Assembly (NCBI RefSeq): GCF_033115175.1
Contig: NC_084834.1
Span: 35,880,077 to 35,944,076, forward strand
Source of the DNA: Lepus europaeus
Lineage: Eukaryota > Chordata > Mammalia > Lagomorpha > Leporidae
Direction of reading: 5' to 3'
Length of the DNA stretch: 64,000 nucleotides
The notes under the pieces are model-generated. The model was not told where the DNA came from. It made no database searches and saw nothing but the letters and a program-made list of their open reading frames with translations. Numbering within the stretch: the first letter of the stretch is position 1; each line of letters opens with the position of its first letter. Below, one piece after another: positions 46,415 through 56,907 of the stretch. Position numbers and translations under genes: made by a program.

Positions 46415-46783
46415 TTTAAAAACTTTTATTTAATAAATATAAATTTCCAAAGTATAACTTTTGAACTATAGCAGCTTTTCCCCCCATAACCTCCCTCCCA
46501 CCCGCAACCATCCCCTCTCTCACTACCTCTCCTATCCAATTCTTCATAAAGATTCATTTTCAATTATCTTTTTATACAGAAGACCAACTTGGTGTATACT
46601 AAGTAAAGATTTCAACAGTTTGCACCCACACAGATATACAAAGTATAAAGTACTGTTTGAATAGTAGTTTTACTATTAATTCGCATAGTACAACACATTA
46701 AGGACAGAGATCCTACATGGAGAGCAAGTGTACAGTGACTCTGTTGTTGATTTAACAATTGACACTCTTATTTATTATGCTGT
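46415..46783 (-). mobile_element. Young rabbit-type L1 3' UTR, 5'-truncated
   Basis: The same 3' end as at 41,770 but about 370 bases long, extending to 'cacccacacagatatacaaa', 'gtacaacacattaaggacag', 'agatcctacatggagagcaa' and 'aacaattgacactctta'. It is more diverged than the 41,770 copy. Confidence 0.9.
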
Positions 46784-48007
46784 TATTTTTTAATAATCTT
46801 TGTTTCAGCGATTTATTTACTTCAAAAGGAAGTGGTCCAGAGTTTTCTTCAATTTAAGCATTTGTATGCTTGTTGTTTAAACACATTTTGACTGTAAAAA
46901 TTATTAACAGTTGACCTATATATCTTTCATAATAAATGTCTGAAAAAGAGTTTAACATTTTTATATATTAGCAAGTCTTTGAAAAGTATTTTTCAGAGTA
47001 AACAATGAATATCAATACATAACCATGGTATCTTTAGGTATTTGATATATAAAAGTCTTACTACACTTTTTTGAAAAGTGAATTAAAGAAAAGTACATGT
47101 ATTCCTTTATATTGTGATGTTCAAAGAATTGTCAAGATTAACAATTTAATTTTATTCTACTTTAGCATATATAATTTCTTTCTAAAGTTACATTAATGCT
47201 AATTCCACCCACAATCTTGCTTCTTTGTTGGTGTTTCATTGTGTGTTATGAGGTAAGTGCTGAGAATAAATTCATGTGAACCTCTTCCTTTCTGCCTCCT
47301 TGACCTTTCTTCAGAATGGCCTATTTGCTTGTCCCTTCTAATGAAACCCTTTCTGTTCTCTTGCTTGGTAACTCAATGATTACCAAGTAGAAACGGGAAC
47401 ACCAAGTGCTCTCATGCCTGTTGTCTCTAAAATCTCTCACATTCTGAAAAATAATAGAGATTTTGCTTAACAATGAGTTCTGAGCTCTTATTTATTGGCC
47501 TAGTTTCTATTTGCCAATTCTTAATTGTATCTTAACTCTATTATCTAAATGCACTTTCCCTAGAAATTGACAGTGGCAATTTATAGTCACAGAAAGCACA
47601 TAGCAACTGTGTATCTCTGGGAGTTTTTGTTACAATAATTTTTAATAAAAATGAATTAAGCAACCCAGCCAGTGCTAACATTAAGAACATTACAAATGAA
47701 GCCTAGATTACCCATCTAGAAGCTACTGCCTAAATGTTCTTTAATATTGTGTTGGAAGATTAAAATTTTGTATCATATGATTGCAGGTCCATATTATTCT
47801 TCATTATCTAGTAGGCATTGGGCCATGAAACATTGTTACTTGGTCTTTGGGTTATTATCTCCTGAATTTCTACAGACCCTACCTTTTCTTTCCTCCTTCT
47901 CTTCCTCCCTTCCTTTGTCTTTCACTCCAACCCTCCTTCTGTGCCTCATGCAATTTCCCTGGTTAGGCAAACCTACTGGTGCCCTTCAGGAAGACTTAGA
48001 CTGGCCC
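46784..48007. other. Unassigned AT-rich sequence, 1.2 kb
   Basis: No gene or repeat recognised. An 89-codon frame (47,747-48,016) has no features. Confidence 0.45.
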
Positions 48008-48160
48008 ATTTACTGAATCTTGATGAAGAATGGGATGGGAGAGGGAGTGAGAGATGGGATGGTTGCAGATGGGAGGGAGGTTATGGGGGGGAAAGCTGCT
48101 ATAGTCCAAAAGTTGTACTTTGGAAATTTATATTTATTAAGTAACAGTTAAAAAAGGGAA
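48008..48160 (+). mobile_element. Rabbit-type L1 3' end, plus strand, 5'-truncated
   Basis: 'gaatcttgatgaagaatggg', the G-rich 'gatgggagggaggttatggg', 'ccaaaagttgtactttggaa', 'atttatatttattaagtaac' and a poly(A)-rich end: the sense counterpart of the elements at 41,770 and 46,415. Confidence 0.88.
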
Positions 48161-48194
48161 AGAAAAGAAAATGAAAAAAATGATAATGACTGGA

Positions 48195-48513
48195 GGGGGA
48201 CTGGCACTGTGGTGTAGTGGGTAAGGCTGCTGTCTGTAGTGCTGGCATCCCATATGGGCACTGGGTCAAGTCCCAGCTGCTCCACTTCAATCCAGCTCTC
48301 TGCTAATGTGCCTGGGAAAGCAGTGGAAAATGGCCCAGGTGCTTGGGCCCCTGCACCCATGTGGGAGACCCAGAAGAAGCTCCTGGCCCCTGGTTTCAGC
48401 CCAACTCTGGCAGTTACTACCATTTGAGGAGTAAACCAGTATATGGAAGATATCTTTTTTCTCTCTGTGTGTGTGTGACTCTGTCCTTCAAATAAACAAA
48501 TGAATCTTAAAAA
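48195..48513 (+). mobile_element. Older C repeat with perfect flanking duplication
   Basis: 'ctggcactgtggtgtagtgg' head, 'ggtcaagtcccagctgctcc', body, (GT)n, tail 'aataaacaaatgaatcttaa'. 'gataatgactgga' is present at 48,182-48,194 and 48,514-48,526. Confidence 0.96.
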
Positions 48514-48595
48514 GATAATGACTGGATAGAAAATTTCATCAGAAGATGAAATATACCGACCAACTGCCCTTCTAGTTCACGCCTTGCTGCAACTT

Positions 48596-48653
48596 TTTCT
48601 TTTTTTAAAGATTTAGTTATTTATTTGAAGGGAGAGTTACAGAAAGAGAGAAG

Positions 48654-48703
<50 letters not shown>

Positions 48704-48962
48704 CTTCCATCTGCTGGTTCAGTCTCCAAATGGCTGCAATGACTGCGACTGGGCCAGGCCAAGCCAGGAGCCAGGAATTTCTTCGGGTCTCCAATGTGGG
48801 TGCAGGGATTCAAAGACTTGGATAATCCTCTGCTGCCTTCCCAGGCTCATTATCAGGAAGCAGGATAGAAAGTGAAGTAGTGGGGACTCAAATCAGCGCC
48901 CATGTGGGATGCCAGAGCTGCAGGCCATGGCTTTAACCTGCTGTGCACAGCACCTTCCCCAG
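48596..48962 (-). mobile_element. Older C repeat, minus strand, perfect duplication
   Basis: 'ttaaagatttagttatttat', long (AG)n tract, 'ttcttccatctgctggttca', body, head end 'ctgctgtgcacagcaccttc'. 'gccttgctgcaactt' is perfect at 48,581-48,595 and 48,963-48,977. Confidence 0.96.
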
Positions 48963-48977
48963 GCCTTGCTGCAACTT

Positions 48978-49329
48978 AACTACAAATGACTAAATCATTA
49001 ACATTCATGAATCAATTGATTTCATACTCTTAATTGGTTGTCAAGCTTTCATTTGCCAGAATTTCATTTGCCACGAATATCCCCACATTTCTTTCATACT
49101 AGTAGATTAAATTCAGTTTGGCCAAACCAGATTCATCATCTGCAATCTATTAAGCCAGTTCTCCAAACTGTGTTTCCAGCATTATCAGTTTTATAATCAC
49201 ACTCTCAGTTGTCAATGCTAAATATAAATAGCATTGTTAATTGTACACTTTGTCTTACATTCGTATATTTGCTCTAGCCATAAACAAAAAACAGCAGAAA
49301 TTTAAAGATGACTATTCACTGTAAAAATC
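48978..49329. other. Unassigned sequence
   Basis: No gene or repeat recognised. Confidence 0.4.
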
Positions 49330-49490
49330 ACTACTTACTGAGTCCTTAATGTACTTCAGGAAATTAAGTGCCTTTTATAAATAATTTTACAAAATGCTCA
49401 TAAAACAGAAATTAACCTCAATTTGGAGTTGAAAAATAGAGATCAGAGAGATTATAGTATTTGGTTAAAATCAGTGAAATGATGAATAAA
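49330..49490 (-). repeat. Possible MIR fragment
   Basis: 'cttactgagtccttaatgta', 'aattaagtgccttttataaa' and 'aacctcaatttggagttgaa' keep the reverse MIR order with much divergence. Confidence 0.45.
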
Positions 49491-49778
49491 AACTATATTT
49501 TTAATTCAAATCTATATGGTCACAAATCCCTACTCTAACTCCCTCATTTTTCATATTAATTTCTATTGCATATTGTCTCTTTAATCCATATCAAATCAGC
49601 ATTCATTTGAATTTACTACAATGAAAATAGCATTTAAATTTTCCTCTGTACCATCAGGTTCACATACCTCCAGTTCATTCTTCATATCAATATTATTTTA
49701 TGGATCATGACAATGAAGAGAAGTGTTTGATAGACAGTTGGATAGTGATAAGCCTTAGAACAAATTATGTCTCTAACG

Positions 49779-50065
49779 AAGCAGGCATTTATTATAGTCA
49801 TTAGATGAACCTTGAGATGCCCACATCCCCTATCAGTGTGCCTGGATTCGAGTTCTGGCTACACTCTCAATTTCACCTTTTTGCCTAACATGCAGACTTC
49901 GAGGGAGCAGGTGATGGCCCAGATAATTACCCTGCCACTCACAGAGGAGGCCTGTCTTGAGTCTCCAGCTCCTAGCTTTGGTCTGGCTTAGCCCTAGCTG
50001 GTGAGTATCTGGGGAGCTAACCAGTCAATGGGAGATCTCTGTCTATCAACCTCTCTTTTCAGTAC
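49779..50065 (+). mobile_element. Ancient C repeat
   Basis: 'gcaggcatttattatagtca' head, 'ggattcgagttctggctaca' (B-box-like), 'gcaggtgatggcccagataa', 'ctcctagctttggtctggct', 'aaccagtcaatgggagatct'. It is the most diverged full-length copy that I accept. Confidence 0.75.
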
Positions 50066-50130
50066 AAAATATCATTCTATATCATTTTTCCTTGATAATA
50101 TATGGGGTTTTGTCAAAGTTCACATGGTGG

Positions 50131-50489
50131 ACAGACTGAAACTCCTCCAAAAATGCCTAAATCCTATTCTTTGGAATTGGCAACATTTATATGTTATATA
50201 GAAAGGATGAATTAAGGTTGGAAATGGAACTGAAGTGCTAATAGAAAGAACTTAAAATACAGATGTGATACTAGTTTATCAAGGTGAATCATATGTATCT
50301 ACATGAGTCACAAGTGGAAGAGGAAAGTAAAAGGAGAGAGGTGTGTTGGTGTGTCAGGGCTGGTGTCAGGTGCAGAGGGAGATGCTTGAGGATACTATTT
50401 GGTTGGCTTTGAGGATGGAGGACATTCATACAAACCCAAAGCCTAGGCATCCTCTAGGATGCAATAGATAAGAAAATAGATTCACCCTG
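50131..50489 (+). mobile_element. MLT1-like MaLR LTR, plus strand, partial
   Basis: 'tggacagactgaaactcctc', 'aattggcaacatttatatgt', 'agtcacaagtggaagaggaa', 'ggctttgaggatggaggaca' and 'ataagaaaatagattcaccc' follow a MaLR LTR (MLT1 type) in order. It ends where the inverted neighbour starts. Confidence 0.55.
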
Positions 50490-50888
50490 TAGTAGTTTTC
50501 TAGAACTTCTATAACATATTACAAATCTGATGGCTTACAACAACAGATGTTTATTCTCTCACAACTCTGGAGGCCATAAATAAAAAAACAAGGTGTCAGC
50601 AAAGCCACCCTCCCCCTAAAGTTAGGACTCTTGTAATTCCAGCTGTTTCCTGTCATGGAGTTACATGAGATCAGTCTCTGCTTTGACTTTCACATGACCT
50701 TTTCATCTTCTGTGTCTTGCAAGGACACTTGTCATTAGACTTAGGGACACCTGGAGAATCCAAGATGAGCTCATTTTGAGATACTTAATTGCATCAGCAA
50801 AAACCCTTTAAATAAGCTCACATTAATCAATTCCAGGGATTAGGATGTGAATGTATCTTTTGAGAGATCACCATCCAACCCAGTACAC
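50490..50888 (-). mobile_element. MLT1 LTR (ERVL-MaLR), minus strand
   Basis: A clear reverse complement of MLT1: 'gatgtttattctctcacaac', 'tctggaggccataaataaaa', 'gacttagggacacctggaga', 'atccaagatgagctcatttt', 'aattgcatcagcaaaaaccc', 'attaggatgtgaatgtatct' and 'gatcaccatccaacccagta'. Confidence 0.82.
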
Positions 50889-51000
50889 TTCCTTAGATCC
50901 TCTAGAAGAAATGCAGCACTGATGACATTGATTTTAACCCAGTAGAACCCATACTACACCTATGATCACTTGATGGACATCTAAGTTGATTCTGTATCTT

Positions 51001-51344
51001 TTTTTTTTTTTTTTGACAGGCAGAGTTACACAGTGAGAGAGAGAGAGACAGAGAGAAAGGTCTTCCTTTTTCCATTGGTTCACCCCCCAAGTGGCCACTA
51101 CAGCTGGTGTGTTGTGGCCGGCACGCTGCACCTATCCGAAGCCAGGAGCCAGGTGCTTCCTCCTGGTCTCCCATGTGGGTACAGGGCCCAAACACTTGGG
51201 CCATCCTCCACTGCCCTCCCGGGCCACAACAGAGAGCTGGACTGGAAGCGGAGCGACCGGGACAGAATCCGGTGCCCCAACCGGACTAAAACCTGGGGTG
51301 CTGGTGCTGCAGGTGGATTAGCCTAGTGAGCCACGGCGCTGGCT
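51001..51344 (-). mobile_element. Young C repeat inside L1
   Basis: Poly(T), 'gacaggcagagttacacagt', GA tract, full body, head end 'gagccacggcgctggct'. The duplication 'attctgtatctt' lies at 50,989-51,000 and 51,346-51,357. Confidence 0.97.
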
Positions 51345-52375
51345 AATTCTGTATCTTAGCTATTGCGAGTTGAGCTGTTATAAACGTTGATGTACAGGTA
51401 ACTCTTACATATTCTGATTTCATTTCCTGTGGGTTATATTCTCTGGAGTGGTATGGGTCAAATGGCACATCTATTTTCAGATTTCTGAGGAATCTCCATG
51501 TTGTCTTCCACAATGGTTGTACTAGTTTACATTCCCTCCAACAGTATACTAGAGTACTTTTTCCCTCACATCCTTCACAGCATTTGCAAGTGTTTTTTGG
51601 ATGATAGCCAACCTTGGGTGAGAAGATGCCTCATTGCAATTTTATTTGCTTTCCCTCATGGCTAGTGATCTTGAGCATTTTCTCATATGTCTGTTGGCCA
51701 TTTTCCATTCATCCTTTGAAAAATGCCTATTCATTTCCCTCTGCTCATTTTTCCATGGGATTGTTTTCTTGTTTTGAGTTTCTTGAGTTCCTTATATTAA
51801 TTCTTTATCAGATGCACAACTTACAAATATTTTCTCACATTCTGTAAGTTGCCTCTCACCTTACTGTTTCCTTTGCTATGCAGAAACTTCTTAGTTTGAT
51901 GGTGAATCTGTCCAATGACGGAAGTGGAATGTTGAAGCCTGTCATTATTATTGTGTTGATGTGTCTCCCTTTCAATCATTAACTTTCATTTCATTGGGTG
52001 CATTTACTGTGGTGACCTCTTCCTTTGAATTGACCCCTTACTCATTTCCATTTGCATGGAGTATCTTTTATCATCCTTTCACTGTCATTCTGTATTATCT
52101 TTGTTGGTGAAGTGTATTTATTGTAGGTAGCATATAGGTGGGTTTTGTTTTTTAATCCATTCAGTATCTTTTGATTATATATTTTAATTGTGGAATTTAG
52201 CCCATTTACATTCAAGATTATTACTAATAAGTAATGTGTTGTTCTCATCATTTTCTCATAAATGTCCCTATTATTTGTTGTGGATATCATTTTCTCTTTT
52301 ACTAAGTTTTTGCCTTCACATTCTTTCACATTGCTAATTATCTTTCTCTATTTTTGTGTGTAATAAATTCTTTTA

Positions 52376-52741
52376 TTTTATTTTATTTTTTCCAGGCAGA
52401 GTTAGACAGTGAGAGAGAGAAACAGAGATAGAGAGTTATAGACAGTGAGAGAGAAACAGAGAGAATGGTCTTCCTTCCATTGGTTCACTCTCCTAATGGC
52501 CACTATGGTCGGCGTGCTGCACTGATCTGAAGCCAGGAGCTGGGTGCTTCCTCCTGGTCTCCCATGTGGGTGCAGGGCCCCAAGCACTTGGGCCATTCTC
52601 TGCTGCCCTCCCGGGCCACAACAGAGAGCTGGACTGGAAGAGGAGCAACCGGGAATAGTACCCGGCGTCCCAGCTGGGACTAGAACCAGGGGTGCCAGCG
52701 CCTCAGGCAGGGGATTAGCCAAGTGAGCCACAGCTCAGGCC
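52376..52741 (-). mobile_element. C repeat with a duplicated GA/tail segment, inside L1
   Basis: The segment 'agttagacagtgagagagag' is followed by a second 'agttatagacagtgagagag', so the 3' part of the SINE is present twice. The rest of the body and a mutated head end ('gagccacagctcaggccc') follow. The flanks 'taataaattctt' and 'ataatacattctt' are the likely duplication. Confidence 0.93.
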
Positions 52742-53261
52742 CATAATACATTCTTAAGTATGATATCTGAGCCTGATCCATTGTTGACAAATGCTTCAAA
52801 TTTTCGCTTGTCTTAGGTCTTTATTTCACCTTCATTTATAAATGAGAGCATTGCTATGTTTCTTTCTATTAGGACTTCAACTATATATCTCCATTCTCTC
52901 CTGACTAGGAGGGTTTCTGTTAGGAAACCCACTGTCAATCTAACTGGATATTCTTTAAAGGTAACCTGATGTTACTGTGTTACACATTTTAGGATCTTTT
53001 CTTTATGTTTTACTTTTGAAAGTTTGACTGTATAGTGTTGTGATGAAGATCTTTTCTGAGCATGACTATTTAGGGTTTTATGTGCTTCATGTATTTGGAT
53101 GTCCATATCTTTCTCTAAATTAGGAAACTTTCTGCTATTATTTCCATGAATAAGTCTTCTAAGCCATTCTTTTTTCCATGTTTTCAGGAATTCATAAGAG
53201 TTGGATATTTGATGGTATCCCAAAGATACCAGTTTTTCAAATTTTTTCTTTCTTTTCTTTT

Positions 53262-53601
53262 TTTATTTATTTGACAGGCAGAGTTAGACGGTGAGAGAGA
53301 GAGACAGAGAGAAAGGTCTTCCTTTTGCCGTTGGTTCACCCTCCAATGGCCGCCGCGGTAGGCGTGCTGCAGCCAGTGCACCGCACTGATCCGATGGCAG
53401 GAGCCAGGTGCTTCTCCTGGTCACCCATGGGGTGCAGGGCCCAAGGGCTTGGGGCATCCTCCACTGCCTTCCCGGGCCATAGCAGAAAGCTGGCCTGGAA
53501 GAGGGGCGACCGGGACAGAATCCGGTGCCCTGACCGGGACTAGAACCCGGTGTGCCGGTGCCGCAAAGTGGAGGATTAGCCTAGTGAGCCGTGGCGCCGG
53601 C
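53262..53601 (-). mobile_element. Young C repeat at an L1 orientation break
   Basis: Full-length reverse copy with the CpG-rich 3' block 'ggccgccgcggtaggcg' and head end 'gagccgtggcgccggct'. I find no clean duplication. The L1 sequence to its left is antisense and the sequence to its right is sense. Confidence 0.95.
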
Positions 53602-53602
53602 T

Positions 53603-53932
53603 TAAATTGGACTATTAAGATGGGAAGATTGAACAAATGCCTGGAAAAAATTTCCAAAGAATTATTGTAAGTTTGCTCAAAAACACATTGAAACAGCTAC
53701 ATGAGATAAGGAAAACCATACCTGACATAAACAAGAAATTCTGCAGAGATAGAGATATTATTTAATTAAATTGAAATATTAGAAATGAATAACTCAATAT
53801 GCAAATAAAAAATACAGTGGAAAGCCTCAACAACAGAATTGATGGGATAGAATAAAGAATACTGAAACTAGAAGACACACCTTTACAAATGTCTCCAATA
53901 AAAATGTCTCAGATAAAACAAAAAGGAAAGAG
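53603..53932 (+). mobile_element. L1 ORF1-region fragment, plus strand
   Basis: 'gaaatattagaaatgaataa', 'ctcaatatgcaaataaaaaa' and 'gcctcaacaacagaattgat' belong to the sense strand of the L1 ORF1 region. The orientation is opposite to the L1 up to 53,260. Confidence 0.75.
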
Positions 53933-53933
53933 G

Positions 53934-54090
53934 GCCGGCGTCGTTTCTCACTTGGCTAATCTTCCGCCTGTGGTGCCGGCATCCCTTATGGGCACCAGGT
54001 TCTAGTCCCGGCTGCACCTGGCTCCTGGCTTCAGATTGGCACAGTGCCAGCCGTAGTGGCCATTTGGGGAATGAACCAATGGAAGGAAGA

Positions 54091-54134
<44 letters not shown>

Positions 54135-54170
54135 CACTCTGCCTGTCAAAAAAAAAAAAAAAAAAAAGAC
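53934..54170 (+). mobile_element. C repeat with a large internal deletion
   Basis: The head GGGCCGGCGTCGTTTCTCAC and 'ggttctagtcccggctgc' jump directly to 'acctggctcctggcttcaga', so about 110 bases of body are missing. An expanded (TC)n and a poly(A) tail follow. Confidence 0.95.
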
Positions 54171-54465
54171 TTTGGTCTAGGATATATGCCTCTGTGGCTT
54201 TGTGGAATGCTTTTGGCTTACAGAAGATATCCAGAGTTGTGTGCTGGGTGAGACCAGGGAGCTCTGGCCAGCATTTGTGGGTGGAGCAAGTCCAGAGTGG
54301 CAGGCACCAAAGTTTGGCATGATAGATTTCCTCTATCATCAGCTGAGGGGGGGGGGGTGTGTGATTACACCTTTCTGCCAAAGTTAACCAACAACCCAGT
54401 GTGAGCCCATAGCACTTACACACCCCACCCACTCAGATACAAAAACCACACAGAGCGCCTATGCA
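54171..54465. other. Unassigned GC-richer segment with poly(G) tract
   Basis: GC-richer than its surroundings, with a run of about 12 G at 54,345-54,356. It may be part of an L1 5' UTR, since L1 ORF1 pieces lie next to it, but I cannot confirm that. Confidence 0.35.
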
Positions 54466-54469
54466 CTCC

Positions 54470-54698
54470 ACAGTGCATACAGTGTAGTGCTGACATTCCA
54501 TATGGGCACTGGTTCAAGTCCCAGGTGCTCCACTTCCATTCCAGCCCTTTGCTATGGCCTGGAAAATCAGTAGAAGACGGCCCAAGTCCTTGAGCCTCTG
54601 CACCCGCATGGGAGACATGGAAGAAGCTCCTGGCTCCTGGCTTCAGATTGGTCCAGCTCCAGCCATTGTCGCCCTTTGGAGAGTGAACCAATGGATGA

Positions 54699-54743
<45 letters not shown>

Positions 54744-54810
54744 GTCCTGCCTTGACTTCCCTGTGACTCTGCCTTTCAAATAAATAAATAAATAAATAAA
54801 TCTTTTTAAA
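54470..54810 (+). mobile_element. Older C repeat
   Basis: 'gctgacattccatatgggca', 'ggttcaagtcccaggtgctc', body, long (TC)n, 'ctctgcctttcaaataaata' and (AAAT)n tail. The first 30 bases of the head are degraded. Confidence 0.93.
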
Positions 54811-54814
54811 AAAC

Positions 54815-55133
54815 ATTTATTATTTTTAAGATTTTATTTATTTATTTGAGAGGTAGAGTTAAAGAGAGAGAGAGAGAGGTCTTCCGTCCTCGGTTCACTC
54901 CTCAAGTAGCCACAATGGCTGGAGCTTGGCCAATCCAAAGGCAGGAGCCAAGAGATTCTCATGGGTCTTCCACACGGGTTTAGGAGCCGAAGCACTTGGG
55001 CCAACTTCTACTGTTTTTCCAGGCCGTAGCAGAGAGTTGATATAAGAGGAGCAGCTGGAACACAAACTGGAGCCCATATAGGATGCCAGCACCACGGGCA
55101 GAGGCTTAGCCTATTATGCTACAGCGTGGCCCC
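54815..55133 (-). mobile_element. Older C repeat, minus strand
   Basis: 'aagattttatttatttattt', 'gagaggtagagttaaagaga', body, head end 'tgctacagcgtggcccc'. It lies tail to tail with the preceding plus-strand copy. Confidence 0.92.
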
Positions 55134-55374
55134 AAAAGTTCATTATTATTACTGATGACTGATTATTACATTTTGGTATTAGTATATATACTCATGATAT
55201 CTTATAATCTTCTGCATGTTTCATTAGTGAAAAAATGGCATTTCTATTTAGGGAAGACACATACCACGCTAGTCTATCACAAAATACTCTTTACAATATT
55301 AAAAGCTACATATATTGGAAACTATTCATTTAGTTTACATTAGACATTTGGAACTTCTTTCTTCTTTTATAATG

Positions 55375-55718
55375 TATTTTCTTAGTTTATAAAATTATTT
55401 GAGAAGTAGAGAGACAATAATGAGATGCGATGAGAAAGAGAGAAGGAGAGATCAAGATCTTCTCCACTGGTTTAATCCCCAAAGGCCTATAATATCTGTA
55501 ATTGGGTCAGTCAGAGCCAGGAGCCAAGAACTCAACACAAGTCTCCTATGTATGTGGCACAAATCCAATTATTTGAAGCAGTACTGTTGCCTCCCAGGGT
55601 CTGTATAAGCTAGAAGCTGGAATCAGGAGCCAGAAGAAAAAATTGATCCAAGGTACTCCAATATGGGATCAGGGCATCTCAACCCGCAATGTAGCCACTA
55701 GACCAAATGCCTAGCCCT
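55375..55718 (-). mobile_element. Ancient C repeat, minus strand
   Basis: 'aaaattatttgagaagtaga', 'gatcaagatcttctccactg', 'agagccaggagccaagaact', 'tctcctatgtatgtggcaca', 'atgtagccactagaccaaat'. It is diverged but keeps the full order. Confidence 0.8.
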
Positions 55719-55914
55719 GCACTTCTTTCTTGCTTGCTTATAAGCAAGTCAACCAGGATAATAATTGATCTTCAGTGACACTGAGTTTGAACAGAATTCT
55801 CCAGGATTTTTAATAATTAATGGATATATTTATCAAATAATTATATGCATGAGAATGCTATAGAAAGCCCATATAACAAAGAAGGCATAAATTAGCAATC
55901 ATTGATTCAACAAA

Positions 55915-56095
55915 TTTTATGAACACAGCCCATGTTTTAACCACAGTCCTAGTTAATTTTTGGGCATAATTTTATCCAAATTTTCATTCCCATAAACCCT
56001 GGGGTAATTTCTGCATTTTACTGGTGTTACTTAAATTAACTTTCCCAGAGCATAATACCCAGTGGGTCTGAGAACTAAGATCCATGCTTAACACT
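55915..56095 (-). repeat. Possible MIR fragment
   Basis: 'aaccacagtcctagttaatt', 'cattcccataaaccctgggg', 'tgcattttactggtgttact' and 'aactttcccagagcataata' are in reverse MIR order. Confidence 0.5.
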
Positions 56096-56099
56096 TGTT

Positions 56100-56485
56100 C
56101 CAAGGCCCCTGTTTCAGTACAAGTAGTTTTTATATGCATTTAAAACCTTCTATATCTTAAGTAAATATTTGACAAACATTTCCCCAGGAAACAATATTAT
56201 GTGTACTGTAAATATTTTAAACTCCGTATCACTCTGTATCCCAGCAACTTGCTTCACAGGCAGTTGTGGAAGGAGTTGTCACAGTGATTGAGTGGCAGAA
56301 ACAGGTGATAAAACCCACTCCCCTGTGTGAAGGTTTTGCCATCTCAGCAGCCCTTCTTCAATTTTTGTTTGTTTTTATAACACGACCTAGAATTGCCTTT
56401 GGAAAGCATACCAGTCATGCTTGTTCTTAAGATGTATGGATTTATACTGAGTTATTGCAGACTAGAAAAAATATCATACAATGGA
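56100..56485. other. Unassigned sequence
   Basis: No gene or repeat recognised. Confidence 0.4.
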
Positions 56486-56489
56486 AAAA

Positions 56490-56580
56490 GAATTATAACT
56501 AGGAAATGAGAATCCATCTATCCTAATGTGGGCTCTGCCACTAACTAGCTGTAAGTCCTTGGAAATTAAATTAGCAGGGT
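56490..56580 (+). repeat. MIR fragment
   Basis: 'ggctctgccactaactagct' and 'gtaagtccttggaaattaaa' match the MIR core closely. Confidence 0.65.
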
Positions 56581-56744
56581 CTCTGTAGCTAGAAAATTAA
56601 TAGATTGATCTCCAAATGATCTGAGACTGAATTTCCATGAAACATGGTTGCCCACCCAGGAGGAAACCCCAGGTTAAACACTTTGAAGTGATCCTAGAAA
56701 AGCAATTTGTCCAGATTACAGATCCAAGAGGAAAATCAGCAAGG

Positions 56745-56774
56745 AAAAGCAGGAAGGCAGGAAGGCAGGAAGGC

Positions 56775-56813
<39 letters not shown>

Positions 56814-56855
56814 GAAAGGAAAGGAAAAGAAAGGAAGGAAAGAAGGAAGAGAAAT
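56745..56855. repeat. Compound microsatellite
   Basis: (GCAGGAAG)n, then (AG)n of about 40 bases, then (AAAGG)n and (GGAAAGAA)-type units. The Glu/Arg/Lys-rich 73-codon frame through it is an artefact. Confidence 0.95.
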
Positions 56856-56907
56856 TGAAAACTGCATGCAATACTTCATAATATGAACAATTTAAATATA
56901 ATATTAT

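Larger units (their letters stand above)
50930..53260 (-). mobile_element. Decayed L1, minus strand, internally deleted
   Basis: Antisense ORF2 C-terminal region (51,357-51,900; 'cacaatggttgtactagttt', 'tctgttggccattttccatt') jumps straight to an upstream ORF2 endonuclease part (51,905-52,230; 'gcatataggtgggttttgtt'), then to the ORF1/ORF2 junction and ORF1 (52,750-53,230; 'tcctgactaggagggtttct'). The RT middle is missing. Three young C repeats split or border it. No reading frame survives. Confidence 0.82.

Noticed and set aside
56637-56858. Arg/Glu/Lys-rich 73-codon frame
   Set aside because: Mostly translated microsatellite.
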